NCBI GenBank assembly: GCA_947479645.1
Contig: CANKAJ010000022.1
Coordinates: forward strand, 1-47,305
Length of the DNA: 47,305 nt
Origin: Betaproteobacteria bacterium
Lineage (GTDB): Bacteria > Pseudomonadota > Gammaproteobacteria > Burkholderiales > SG8-39
Direction of reading: 5' to 3'
Position 1 is the first letter of the stretch. Every line of letters begins with the position of its first letter. A program made the position numbers and the translations under genes. This document shows, one piece after another, positions 23,226 through 32,564 of this stretch. The notes under the pieces are model-generated. The model saw only the letters and a program-made list of their open reading frames with translations, had not been told where the DNA came from and searched no databases.

Positions 23226-24578
23226 ATGGCTGAAACCATCGCACGACAGCTTGCAGGTCACTTTTCCACATTCGACTATCGTAAGGTTTCGGAGCCCAAT
23301 CGCAAGGCGGTCAAACGCCTGTTGCTTGATTATCTGGGCGTGGCAATTGCCGGCAGCCAGACCGAAAGCGGGCGCATCGCCTGCAAGTTCGCGGAGGTGC
23401 AGGGCGGCAAGCCGGAGGTGACGCTGATCGGTTCGGGCAAGCGCGTGCCCATGGCGCTCGGCAGTTTTGCCAATGCCATCTCTTCGCACAGCATCGAACT
23501 GGACGACATCGATGTGCTGGCGCTGTTTCACTTCAGTCCGCCGGTGTTTTCCGCCGGGCTGGCTGCAGCGCAGCGACAGGGTGCGAACGGCAAGCAGCTC
23601 ATCGCGGCGCTTGCGGCCGGCTGCGAGATGATGGAGCGCACCAGCAAGGCAGCCAATAATTCGTTGCGCAACCGTGCCTATCACACCACCCCCACGTGCG
23701 GCGTGTTCGGCGCCACGGTGGCCGCCGCCAGCCTGCTCAAGCTCAATGCCGACAAGCTTTCATCTGCGTTCGGAATGGCCGGTGCGCAGGCCTCCGGCCT
23801 GATGGAAATGTACGGACCGTCCATGCAAAAGCGTTTCAATCCCGGCCCCGCGGCGCGCAACGGCGTGACGGCCGCATTGATGGCGCAACTGGGATTTACC
23901 GGTGCTGACACCATATTCGAAGGCGAGCGTGGCTTCCTGCGGGCATTTACCGACAAATCGGACGCGTCGCAGCTGACCAAGGGACTGAGCAGAGCCTATC
24001 AACTGGACATCGAATTCAAGCCGTATTCCTGCGCGCGTCCCATACACAATGCCATCGACTGTGCCCTGGAAATCCGTAATCGCGACAAGCCCGCGCTGGC
24101 GCAGATCATTCGTATCGATGTGGCACGGCATCCGGACTGGGCGCTGTATCACCAGAACAAGGCTCCCCGCACCTATCATGAAGCGCAGGTGAGCCTGCCC
24201 TATTCGGCGGCAGTGGCCTTCAAGGAAGGCGCCGCATTGCTCAAGCAGTACAGCGACCGCAAGCTGAAGGATCCCTTGCTGGTGAAGCTGATGCGGGCGA
24301 CCCATATCAGCGTCGATGACACGCTGCCACGCGGTGTGTCCTGCCGCATGACGGTGACCATGAAGGACGGCAGCAAATTCACCTCCCAGGTCGACTATCC
24401 CAAGGGCTCCATTCAGAACCCGATGTCGGATGCGGAGATGCGCGCCAAGTTCGACAGTCTGGCGCAGCCGGTGCTGGGCAATGCGCGCGCGGCGCGGGTC
24501 GCGCAAATGGTGCAGGACATTGAACGCTGCAGCGACGTCGGGGAATTGATGCGACTGCTGGTCAAGCGCAGCAAGTAG
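23226..24578 (+). CDS. MmgE/PrpD family protein (copy 3, divergent signature)
   Basis: A 450-residue MmgE/PrpD protein. The family signature is altered: FANAISSHSIELDDIDVLA followed by LFHFSPPV. The Asp-Asp pair and the His are kept, but the usual DDT and HP become DDI and HF, suggesting a different substrate pocket. KPYSCARPIHNAIDCALE near residue 270 and KGSIQNPMSDAEMRAKF near the C-terminus match the family. The ATG at 23226 is chosen over a TTG at 23217; no strong Shine-Dalgarno is visible. It is followed after 38 bases by a Bug receptor and then an acyl-CoA ligase gene, so it probably acts on an acid imported through that receptor. Confidence 0.87.
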   Translation: MAETIARQLAGHFSTFDYRKVSEPNRKAVKRLLLDYLGVAIAGSQTESGRIACKFAEVQGGKPEVTLIGSGKRVPMALGSFANAISSHSIELDDIDVLALFHFSPPVFSAGLAAAQRQGANGKQLIAALAAGCEMMERTSKAANNSLRNRAYHTTPTCGVFGATVAAASLLKLNADKLSSAFGMAGAQASGLMEMYGPSMQKRFNPGPAARNGVTAALMAQLGFTGADTIFEGERGFLRAFTDKSDASQLTKGLSRAYQLDIEFKPYSCARPIHNAIDCALEIRNRDKPALAQIIRIDVARHPDWALYHQNKAPRTYHEAQVSLPYSAAVAFKEGAALLKQYSDRKLKDPLLVKLMRATHISVDDTLPRGVSCRMTVTMKDGSKFTSQVDYPKGSIQNPMSDAEMRAKFDSLAQPVLGNARAARVAQMVQDIERCSDVGELMRLLVKRSK

Positions 24579-24616
24579 GTCGGTACTGCACTCTAACAAG
24601 TTGAGGAGAAAAGATT

Positions 24617-25600
24617 ATGGTAATGCGAAGCTGCCCAGGTTTACGGGTAATTGCAGCGCTGGGAATGTCAATGGCTGTCGCGTCCTCGGCGATCGGTCAG
24701 GGCTATCCCGTCAAGCCGGTGCGCTTCATCAGCACCTATGCGGCCGGCGGGCCTGTGGATCTGACCGGCCGGCCGGTAGTACAGGGACTGACCGAACTGC
24801 TGGGCCAGCAATTCATCATTGAGCATCGGCCCGGGGCCAACGGCAACATCGGTGCGCTGGCGGTGGTGAAGTCGGCGCCGGATGGATACACCATCCTGAT
24901 CACCTCGACCAGCCAGCTGACGATCAATCCCAGTCTGTATTCGGATATGCCGTTCGATACAGCGAAGGACCTCGCGCCCATCACGCTGATCTCGATGACG
25001 CCGACCGTGCTGATCACGCATCCGTCGGTCAAGGCCGGTTCACTCAAGGAACTGCTGGCATACGCACGCGCCAATGCCGGCCGGCTGCGCTATGCGTCGG
25101 CGGGCAACGGCAGCATCAACCACTTGTCGGGCGAGTTGTTCAAGATGATGGAAAAGCTGGACATCACGCACATTCCCTACAAGGGTGGCGGGCCGGCACT
25201 GACGGCAGTGGTTGCCGGCGAAGTGGACATGATGATCATCAGCATTCCCACGACGCTGCCCTTGATCAAGGAGGCCAGGCTCAAGGCGCTGGCGGTGAGC
25301 GCGCCGGCACGTTACCGCTCGCTGCCCGACGTGCCGACCATGGGCGAGGCGGGGATGGCGGGATTTGAATCGAGCGCCGGTATCGGATTGCTGGCGCCCG
25401 CGGCCACGTCAAAGGCGATTGTTTCGAGGTTGCACGCGAGCACGGTCAAGGTCATCAATACCCCTGACATCCGGCAGCGTTTGCTATCCCAAGGCGTTGA
25501 ACTCATCGGCAACAGCCCTGAAGAGTTCAACGGAGTGATTCGCGAAGAATCGGCCAAGTGGGACAAGGTCGTCCGCGCCGGCAACATCAAGCTCGACTAG
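24617..25600 (+). CDS. Bug/TctC family periplasmic solute receptor (receptor 1)
   Basis: Extracytoplasmic binding protein of the tripartite tricarboxylate transporter (TTT) family, exported to the periplasm. A signal peptide ends near AIGQG (about residue 27). The mature protein of about 300 residues has the first ligand loop YAAGGPVDLTGR and the second loop APDGYTIL, both expected for carboxylate binding. AGGAG lies 8 bases before the ATG. It follows the third MmgE/PrpD gene by 38 bases, so the pair likely handles the same carboxylate. No TctA or TctB membrane partner is encoded in the window, as is common for orphan Bug genes. Confidence 0.93.
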   Translation: MVMRSCPGLRVIAALGMSMAVASSAIGQGYPVKPVRFISTYAAGGPVDLTGRPVVQGLTELLGQQFIIEHRPGANGNIGALAVVKSAPDGYTILITSTSQLTINPSLYSDMPFDTAKDLAPITLISMTPTVLITHPSVKAGSLKELLAYARANAGRLRYASAGNGSINHLSGELFKMMEKLDITHIPYKGGGPALTAVVAGEVDMMIISIPTTLPLIKEARLKALAVSAPARYRSLPDVPTMGEAGMAGFESSAGIGLLAPAATSKAIVSRLHASTVKVINTPDIRQRLLSQGVELIGNSPEEFNGVIREESAKWDKVVRAGNIKLD

Positions 25601-25611
25601 GCAACACTCGT

Positions 25612-25645
25612 TGCATCCGGCTGGCATGGTTGCCCGCCGGATGCA
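25612..25645 (+). terminator. 10-bp hairpin after Bug receptor 1
   Basis: TGCATCCGGC (25612-25621) and GCCGGATGCA (25636-25645) are perfectly complementary around a 14-base loop, starting 12 bases past the stop. There is no T run, so it may be an mRNA 3' end or processing structure rather than a full terminator. Confidence 0.5.
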
Positions 25646-25690
25646 TACATCTGCACCATCCCATTGGCGGCATTTCTGAACGTTCAACTC

Positions 25691-27775
25691 ATGACGAAGC
25701 CCACTGTTTCACAAGCGGCCGATATCGGCCTGTCCGCCCTGTTTGCCCCGCGTTCCATCGCCGTGATCGGCGCAACCGATGAAATGTCCCGTGCCGGAGG
25801 GCGCGCGCTGGGCGTGCTGAAAATGGTGGGTTATCCGGGGGCAATATATCCGGTGCATCCGGCGCGCCCCGATATCCAGGGCCTGCCGGCGCACGCTTCG
25901 CTGGCGGCGATTCCGGGCGCGGTGGATCTCGCAATCATTGCGCTGGGGCCGGAGCGGGTGGTCGCAGCCGTGCGCGAATGCGGCGACAAGGGTGTGCGTG
26001 CCGCGGCTGTTTTTGCCGATGGCTTCACACCGGCGCTGCGCGCCGAGTTGACGCAGGCCGTTGCCGAGGCGCACCGCAAATCGGGGCTGCGTCTGCTGGG
26101 GCCCAATACCATCGGTTACCGCAGCGTCAGGGACAAGGTCTATGGCACTTTTGCCGGAGACGTGGAACTGGGCACGCTGCCGGGGCCGACGGCCTTTATT
26201 GCGCAGAGCGGTGGCATGAGCACCTATTTCGGTTCAACGCTGCTGGCCCGGCGCGGTGTTGGCACCAGCTATCTGATAGATACCGGCAACGAGGTGGATA
26301 TCGAGGCGGCTGATTGCATCGAGTACATCGCAAATGATCCGGAGGTGTCGGCCATTGCACTCATGCTCGAAGGCGCGCGCGATGGTCGCAAACTGAATGC
26401 CGCTATCGCCATGGCGGTGGCGCACGGCAAGACGGTGGTGGCCATGAAGATGGCCCGCAGTAATGCCGGCCTTGCCCAGGCGGCTTCGCATACCGGTGCG
26501 CTGGCTGGCAAGGGTGAATTGTTCGACGCCGAACTGCGCAGCGCAGGCGCCTGCGTGGTTGCCGACGAAATGGAACTCATCGACGCCATGGTGGTTGCCG
26601 CGCATCGGCGCATCCCGGCCGGACGCGGTGTCGGTGTGGTGACCTCATCTGGTGGTTTCGGCATCCTGGCCCTGGATGCAGCCGAGCGTGCCGGCATGCA
26701 GGTTCCGGCGCCAACATTGCCGCCCACCGATGAACAGCAGGCCCAGGTGAAGGGCGGCAAGTTCAGCAATCCATTCGATTTTTCTTCCAGCCTGGCGGCC
26801 GGTCCTCGCGCGGCGCAAACGGCACTGGACTGGATCATTGCGCAGCCCAATATCGATGCGGTGGTGATGTTCCATTTCTATTCGGCCATGCGTGCCGACC
26901 GGCAGGAGTCGTTGTTGAAACTGATGGGCGAGGCGGCGGCGCGCACGCCCAAGCCGGTGTTCGTGTGCGGGGTCGCACCGCCGGAGTTCGAACAAAAGCT
27001 GCGCGAGCGCGGTGTGCTGTTTTTCGAGGATCCGGCGAGACTGATGAAGGCGCTCGCCAATGTGCTGCCCGCCAATCGTCCTGCCGCTGCGCTGCCGGCA
27101 ACGGCCGGATCGCATGCAGCCGTCGCGTCCCTGTCCGGGGCGCGCGCGCGACAGAAGCTGGCACACCTTTCGAATCTGCCGCATGTGCGCACCTTTGCCG
27201 TGGCGAATCTGGAGGAAGCCAAAGCCAGACAACGGGAACTGGGCGACAAGGTCGTCCTGAAGGTCGAGAGCGATTCGCATGCACACAAATCGGAATTCGG
27301 GCTGGTGTCGGCGCCGCTGGATGCGCATGAACTGGACGCGGCTTACCGCCGTCTGGAAGAGGCGCGGGCATCCTGCGGGGCGACCGGCACGCCGATCGTG
27401 GTCCAGCCCTTTGAGCGCGGTTGCGAGCTGGCGCTGGGCGCCTACATCGATCCCATATTCGGGCCGGCCGTGATGGTGGCGACCGGCGGCATTTTTCTCG
27501 AGATATTGAATGATGTGACCTTCGCGGCGGCGCCAGTCACGCTCGTACGCGCGCGCGACATGATTCTCGGCCTGACTGGTGCACCGCTATTGCTGGGCGC
27601 GCGCGGACGTCCGCTTGCCGATGTGGATGCGGCGGCGGCAGCGCTGGTTGATTTGTCGCGTTTCATTGCAGAGGCCAAGGATGAGTTTGTCGAGGTGGAT
27701 ATCAATCCGCTGATCGTGAAGGAACAGGGCAGGGGTGTGATTGCCGTTGATGCATTGCTGGTGCCAAAAGCATGA
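25691..27775 (+). CDS. ADP-forming acyl-CoA ligase (acetate--CoA ligase family)
   Basis: A 694-residue NDP-forming acyl-CoA synthetase, which makes acyl-CoA from acid, CoA and ATP through a phospho-His intermediate. Domain order: CoA-binding Rossmann domain (about 15-140, RSIAVIGATDEMSRAGG), succinyl-CoA-ligase-like domains (about 150-450) containing the probable phosphorylated His267 in AASHTGALAG, and a C-terminal ATP-grasp domain (about 470-694, KVVLKVESDSHAHKSE, FVEVDINPL). The ATG at 25691 is preferred to an upstream TTG because the conserved part begins soon after it; no clear Shine-Dalgarno is seen. It lies between a Bug receptor and a fused acyl-CoA dehydrogenase on the same strand, so it likely activates the imported acid. 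The substrate is unknown. Confidence 0.9.
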   Translation: MTKPTVSQAADIGLSALFAPRSIAVIGATDEMSRAGGRALGVLKMVGYPGAIYPVHPARPDIQGLPAHASLAAIPGAVDLAIIALGPERVVAAVRECGDKGVRAAAVFADGFTPALRAELTQAVAEAHRKSGLRLLGPNTIGYRSVRDKVYGTFAGDVELGTLPGPTAFIAQSGGMSTYFGSTLLARRGVGTSYLIDTGNEVDIEAADCIEYIANDPEVSAIALMLEGARDGRKLNAAIAMAVAHGKTVVAMKMARSNAGLAQAASHTGALAGKGELFDAELRSAGACVVADEMELIDAMVVAAHRRIPAGRGVGVVTSSGGFGILALDAAERAGMQVPAPTLPPTDEQQAQVKGGKFSNPFDFSSSLAAGPRAAQTALDWIIAQPNIDAVVMFHFYSAMRADRQESLLKLMGEAAARTPKPVFVCGVAPPEFEQKLRERGVLFFEDPARLMKALANVLPANRPAAALPATAGSHAAVASLSGARARQKLAHLSNLPHVRTFAVANLEEAKARQRELGDKVVLKVESDSHAHKSEFGLVSAPLDAHELDAAYRRLEEARASCGATGTPIVVQPFERGCELALGAYIDPIFGPAVMVATGGIFLEILNDVTFAAAPVTLVRARDMILGLTGAPLLLGARGRPLADVDAAAAALVDLSRFIAEAKDEFVEVDINPLIVKEQGRGVIAVDALLVPKA

Positions 27776-27853
27776 GGCGTGTTCTGAAGGTGCTGTGGAA
27801 CGCAGGTGTGCCGGAACAGTTTGGCAAATAGAGCGAATAAGGTTGGTACCAAC

Positions 27854-30196
27854 ATGACGAACGATTCGGGTAGCGAGGGACATCAGGATCACGCAGACGC
27901 ACTGCGCGACAGTGTGTCCACCTATGTCCAACGCGGCAGGCAGCACGTGCGTGGCGCGCGCGGCAAGTTGCCAGGCTACGATCGCAAGGTCTGGTCCGAA
28001 CTGGCCGGGCTCGGCTGGCTGGGTATTCTCGTTCCGGAGGAATTCGGTGGACTGGGTCTGGGATTGCCCGAAGCCGCTATCGTTGCAGAAGGGCTGGCGC
28101 GCGCGGTGATGCCTGAACCCTATGCTGCGGCATGTGTGCTCGCAACGGAGGCCATCGTTCATGGCGACAGTCCGGTACTCAAGCAGCGCCTGCTGCCCGC
28201 TATAGTGTCCGGCGAGATACTGCCGGGACTGGCCTGGCAGGAAGGCTTCGAGCAAATCGATCCTTTGTCAGCGGACACCACCGTGACACGCTCCAGTGGC
28301 GGTCTGGTTCTCAATGGCATCAAGCGCTTCATTGCAGGTGGTGCAGGCGCGGATGGGTTTATCGTATCTGCACGTGCTCCTGACGGACTGGCGCTGTGCT
28401 GGATTGACTCCACCGCACGCGGCCTGACGGCAACGCACGAACTGCTTGCGGATGGAACCTTTGCGACGACACTGACGCTGTCCGATGTGCCGGTTGCAGA
28501 TACGGATTGTGTTGCATCATCGGCCTGTGCCAAAGCAGTCCTGAGCAGTGCCATCGACGCGGCCACCATCATGGCGGGTGCGGCATTGCTCGGACTCAGC
28601 GCCAGCGCCTTGGATGCGACGCTGGAGTACCTGCGCGTCCGTCGGCAGTTTGGCAAGGCCATCGGCAGCTTCCAGGCGCTGCAGCATCGGGCCGTGGATT
28701 GCTATGTGCAGCAACGGTTGGCTGCCGGTGTTCTGCAGGAGGCACTGGAGTCCTGTTCCGGCACGCTGCCGGCGGCTGAGCGCGCGGTACTGGCCAGCCG
28801 GGTCAAGGCGCGCTGCGCTCATGCCGCGCTGCTGATCACGCGTGAAGCCATACAGATGCATGGTGCCATGGGTTTTACCGATGCCTGCGACGTCGGGTTG
28901 TATGTCCGGCGCACACTGGTGCTATCTGCGTGGCTTGGCTCCGCGCTGCAGCATCGGCGCCGATTCGCCCGCACCGCCGCTCGTCCTGCCACCGAAACAC
29001 CGACGGCCGGCACCGTGGTGGCAAAGCCGCTCGAAGACTACCCTCGTGAGACCGACTGGGACGGAATGCCGGATGAAGAGTTCCGACTGGTGTTTCGTCA
29101 TTACATCGAGCGGCATTACCCGCCGGAATTGCGTTATCTGCCGCGGCGCGTGCGCTGGCACGAAGTGCGCGACTGGAACTGCAAGCTGGCTGCATTAGGC
29201 TGGATCGCACCGGCCTGGCCGCGCGCCTGGGGTGGCATGGAGTTGTCTCCGACCAAGCAGATCATCTACATCGACGAACTGGAGCGGTGGGGTGTGGGCC
29301 GGGCACCCGACCAGGGCGTACGCCAACTGGGGCCGGCGCTGATGCGCTATGGCACGCCGGAGCAGCAGCATGCCTATCTGCCGAAAATCCTGTCCTGCGA
29401 GCACATCTGGTGCCAGGGTTATTCCGAGCCGAACGCCGGTTCCGATCTCGCCAGCGTCAGCACCAGCGCGGTGTTCGACGGTGATGAAATTGTCATCAAC
29501 GGTCGCAAGGTCTGGACGTCGATGGCCATGGATTCCACGCATATCTACGTGCTGTGTCGAACTGACACCACGAAGAAGAAGCAGGAAGGCATCAGTTTCA
29601 TCATGGTCGATCTCACAACGCCCGGCATCACGGTCAGTCCCATCGTCGACATTGCCGGCAACGAGGAGTTCTGCGAGATCACCTTCGACAATGTGCGCAC
29701 GCCGGCGGACAACATGATCGGCGGGCTGAACACGGGCTGGAGCGTGGCCAAGGCGGTGCTGGATTTCGAGCGGTTGGGCATCAGCAGTCCATGGCGTCCG
29801 CAGATTGCCTTCAGTCGTCTGGCCAAACTCGGTGCCAAGCTGGGCTTGTTCGATGACACCGGCTTCATGGACCGATTTACGCAATTGCGCCTGGATCTGC
29901 TCGATCAGGCGACGCTGTATTCACAGTTCGCCGAGTTGGCGCGGCGTGGCAAAAGCCTGGGTGCCGATGTGTCGATACTGAAGATCTGGGGCATGGAGAC
30001 TTTTCAGCGCGTAACGGAATTCGCGCTGGAGTCGGCCGGGGCGCACGGCGCGGTCGCCGGCGCCATCGAACTGGAGCGGGACAAGGTCGACCTGATGACG
30101 CCGTATTACATGGCGCGCATGATTACCATCGGCGGCGGCAGCAACGAAATACAGCGCAACATTGTTTCAAGATACGTGCTGAATTTGCCGGTCTGA
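27854..30196 (+). CDS. fused double acyl-CoA dehydrogenase
   Basis: A 780-residue protein made of two acyl-CoA dehydrogenase units in tandem. The N-terminal unit (about 1-375) keeps the C-terminal helical bundle (LEYLRVRRQFGKAIGSFQAL, IQMHGAMGFTDA) but lacks the standard FAD/substrate signature, reading WQEGFEQIDPLSADTT where TE-x-x-GSD is expected. The C-terminal unit (about 395-780) has the full signature YSEPNAGSDLAS (near 523) and GGGSNEIQRNIVSRYVL at the end. One half is thus probably catalytic and the other structural or regulatory, a split known from actinobacterial heterotetrameric dehydrogenases but here in one chain. The ATG at 27854 was chosen over an upstream GTG. It follows the acyl-CoA ligase and precedes an NMO gene, and likely introduces a 2,3-double bond in an acyl-CoA. 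Confidence 0.88.
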   Translation: MTNDSGSEGHQDHADALRDSVSTYVQRGRQHVRGARGKLPGYDRKVWSELAGLGWLGILVPEEFGGLGLGLPEAAIVAEGLARAVMPEPYAAACVLATEAIVHGDSPVLKQRLLPAIVSGEILPGLAWQEGFEQIDPLSADTTVTRSSGGLVLNGIKRFIAGGAGADGFIVSARAPDGLALCWIDSTARGLTATHELLADGTFATTLTLSDVPVADTDCVASSACAKAVLSSAIDAATIMAGAALLGLSASALDATLEYLRVRRQFGKAIGSFQALQHRAVDCYVQQRLAAGVLQEALESCSGTLPAAERAVLASRVKARCAHAALLITREAIQMHGAMGFTDACDVGLYVRRTLVLSAWLGSALQHRRRFARTAARPATETPTAGTVVAKPLEDYPRETDWDGMPDEEFRLVFRHYIERHYPPELRYLPRRVRWHEVRDWNCKLAALGWIAPAWPRAWGGMELSPTKQIIYIDELERWGVGRAPDQGVRQLGPALMRYGTPEQQHAYLPKILSCEHIWCQGYSEPNAGSDLASVSTSAVFDGDEIVINGRKVWTSMAMDSTHIYVLCRTDTTKKKQEGISFIMVDLTTPGITVSPIVDIAGNEEFCEITFDNVRTPADNMIGGLNTGWSVAKAVLDFERLGISSPWRPQIAFSRLAKLGAKLGLFDDTGFMDRFTQLRLDLLDQATLYSQFAELARRGKSLGADVSILKIWGMETFQRVTEFALESAGAHGAVAGAIELERDKVDLMTPYYMARMITIGGGSNEIQRNIVSRYVLNLPV

Positions 30197-30237
30197 AAGA
30201 GGCCGGCATCACTGCGATTGGGTCTAAAGGGATGGAT

Positions 30238-31383
30238 ATGAAGAAGCGGATATTGAGGACACGCCTGTGCGACATGCTGGGCATCGAATTCCCCATCGTG
30301 CTGGCCGGCATGGGATCGCGAGGCAAGGCGACCCCGCCGGCGCTGGTGGCGGCGGTGTCCGAAGCCGGCGGCCTGGGCGTGCTGGGTGGCGCCGGCATGC
30401 CGGCGGAGGATTTGCGCGCGGCCATTCGTCAGGCGCGCGCACTCACCAATAAGCCGATCGGTGTTGATCTGCTGCTGCCGGCAACGCTGGCCGAGGCACC
30501 ACCGTCACGCGCCGCAGTGCGCGCTGAATTGAGAAAGAAATTTCCCGAACATGTGGCGTTCGTGCGTGCGCTGATGGCGCAGCACCATCTGCCCGATGCC
30601 GAGGTCGCTCACGATTTTGTTTTGTCCAGAAGCGTCGGTGAGGGCCACCAGAAAACACCGCAGGAAGAACAGGTGCAAGTGGTCATGGAGGAGGACGTGC
30701 AGGTGTTTGCCTCGGGCCTGGGCGATCCCAGCTGGGTGGTGCCGATGGCGCGCAAGAAGGGCATGAAGGTGATGGGTCTGGTCGGTACGGTGGGCAACGC
30801 CCGACGCCAGATCAAGGCCGGCGTGGATATCGTCATCGCCACCGGTTACGAATCCGGTGGGCATACCGGCAAGATCGCGACCTTTCCGTTGATACCGCAG
30901 GTGGTTGATGCGGTGGCACCGGTGCCGGTGCTGGCCGGCGGCGGCATCGGTGATGGACGTGGCGTTGCTGCGGCATTGTCGCTTGGCGCGGTGGGCGTGT
31001 GGGTCGGTACCGCCTTCCTGGTCTCCGACGAATGCGCCATCCCGGACGAACACAAAGGTCAGCTGGTCAATGGCGGTTCAGCAGATTTCGAGATTGGGCG
31101 CATCTTTAGCGGCAAGACCATGCGCGGCTACCGCAATGAAATCATTCGTGCCTGGGAAAAATCCGGACTCGATCCACTGCCCATGCCTTACCAGAAAATT
31201 CTGATGGATGATTTCAACGAAGCTGCGGCGACCGCGGGTCGCTGGGACCTGCACAGCAATCCTGCCGGTCAGGTGGCGGGATTGTTGAAGCAACGTCGTC
31301 CCGCACGCGTGATTTTCGATGAATTGGTTGATGGTGCCATTGCCTCGATTGAGGAGTTGAAGCGGGGCATAACCGCAGTCTGA
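30238..31383 (+). CDS. nitronate monooxygenase family flavoprotein
   Basis: A 381-residue FMN TIM-barrel protein of the NMO/2-nitropropane dioxygenase family. Seen are the N-terminal IVLAGMGSRG, the active-site His motif YESGGHTG and the FMN-phosphate loop VPVLAGGGIGDGRG. It lacks the Cys-rich tail of the NMO-like protein at 9648. AAAGGG immediately precedes an ATG at 30232, so the second ATG at 30238 has better spacing and is chosen. It follows the fused acyl-CoA dehydrogenase by 41 bases on the same strand. NMO-like proteins in such clusters may be true nitronate detoxifiers or enoyl-CoA reductases related to FabK; context slightly favours an acyl-CoA role, but this is not proven. Confidence 0.85.
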   Translation: MKKRILRTRLCDMLGIEFPIVLAGMGSRGKATPPALVAAVSEAGGLGVLGGAGMPAEDLRAAIRQARALTNKPIGVDLLLPATLAEAPPSRAAVRAELRKKFPEHVAFVRALMAQHHLPDAEVAHDFVLSRSVGEGHQKTPQEEQVQVVMEEDVQVFASGLGDPSWVVPMARKKGMKVMGLVGTVGNARRQIKAGVDIVIATGYESGGHTGKIATFPLIPQVVDAVAPVPVLAGGGIGDGRGVAAALSLGAVGVWVGTAFLVSDECAIPDEHKGQLVNGGSADFEIGRIFSGKTMRGYRNEIIRAWEKSGLDPLPMPYQKILMDDFNEAAATAGRWDLHSNPAGQVAGLLKQRRPARVIFDELVDGAIASIEELKRGITAV

Positions 31384-31449
31384 GGACAGTCGAGGCTGGC
31401 GGGCTGCGGTATGATGAATGTATTCGATAAGCTCAAGGTGTACGCATAG

Positions 31450-32442
31450 ATGTTGATCAAACAACTCTCGCTGGCTTGTTGTGCCGCATTGGTCGCGTGT
31501 GCGGGATCCGTCTTTGCGCAAGGCGCATCCGTGCGCAAAGCCCCCGACTTTCCAGACCGGCCGATGCGTTTCGTGGTGGGCTATCCTCCGGGCGGCGCCA
31601 CCGACATCATTGCCCGCATCGTCGGCCAGAAACTGTCTGATTCACTGGGCCAGCAGGTGCTGATCGACAATCGGCCGGGGGCGGGCGGCATTCTGGGCAC
31701 CGAAATCATTGCCAAGGCCACGCCCGATGGCTATTCCTTCGTGCTGGTGACGACATCGCATGGCATCAATCCCAGCCTGTATCCCAAACTGCCGTACGAT
31801 TCGCTGAAGAGTTTTGCCCCCCTATCGCAGGTCGCGACGCTGCAGCAGGCACTCGTGGTCAATCCGTCGCTGCCGGCCAAAAACCTGAAGGAGTTGATTG
31901 CACTGTCAAAGGCTCAGCCGGGCAAATTGAATTTTGCATCCTCCGGCAGCGGTCAGGCGCTGCATCTGTCCGGCGAACTGTTCAAGACCATGGCCGGTAT
32001 CGATATCGTGCACATTCCCTACAAGGGCAGTGCACCCGCGCGGACCGACCTGCTCGCAGGGCAAGTGCAGATGATGTTCGAGTCGCTGATCGGTGTGATC
32101 CCGTTCATCACCAGCGGCAAGTTGCGTGCGATTGCGGTGAGTGGCGCGCAGCGTTCCGAAGCGGCGCCCGATATTCCCACCATGTCCGAGGCGGGTGTGC
32201 CCGGATTCGAGGCCAGTGCCTGGGTAGGCATCCTGGCGCCGGCCGGAACGCCGCGGCCGATTGTCGGGCGACTGAACGCGGACATCGTCAAGGTCATGCA
32301 GATGCCGGATGTGAAGGCCTTGCTGTCACGCAATGGCGCCGAGGCCGTGACCAATTCGCCTGAGCAATTCACCGAGTTCATCAAGGCCCAGCTCGACAAG
32401 TGGTCCAAGGTGGTGAAGGCCTCCGGGGCCAAGCTTGAATAA
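31450..32442 (+). CDS. Bug/TctC family periplasmic solute receptor (receptor 2)
   Basis: A 330-residue TTT-family binding protein. The signal peptide runs to about AGSVFAQGA (residue 27). Ligand loops read YPPGGATDIIAR and TPDGYSFV. An AAGGTG lies about 10 bases before the ATG. It ends the plus-strand run after the acyl-CoA dehydrogenase and NMO genes (66-base gap) and probably supplies substrate to them. It is closer to ordinary Bug proteins than to the GSSSD group at 36.6-40.8 kb. Confidence 0.93.
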   Translation: MLIKQLSLACCAALVACAGSVFAQGASVRKAPDFPDRPMRFVVGYPPGGATDIIARIVGQKLSDSLGQQVLIDNRPGAGGILGTEIIAKATPDGYSFVLVTTSHGINPSLYPKLPYDSLKSFAPLSQVATLQQALVVNPSLPAKNLKELIALSKAQPGKLNFASSGSGQALHLSGELFKTMAGIDIVHIPYKGSAPARTDLLAGQVQMMFESLIGVIPFITSGKLRAIAVSGAQRSEAAPDIPTMSEAGVPGFEASAWVGILAPAGTPRPIVGRLNADIVKVMQMPDVKALLSRNGAEAVTNSPEQFTEFIKAQLDKWSKVVKASGAKLE

Positions 32443-32502
32443 GGCGGAATTGGCACGTATTCAAAGCGTGACATCGATCTGAACGATATCTGCTGTTTAT
32501 TA

Positions 32503-32564
32503 TTGTGATTACAATCTGTTGTGATAACGGCCACGAAAGCGGGGTCTAGGCCATTTGTGATAAC
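32503..32564. repeat. three direct repeats TTGTGATWAC
   Basis: TTGTGATTAC (32503-32512), TTGTGATAAC (32519-32528) and TTGTGATAAC (32555-32564) lie between Bug receptor 2 and, for the last copy, inside the 3' end of the small membrane protein frame. The first copy is also part of the palindrome ATTGT-GATT-ACAAT. Confidence 0.5.
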
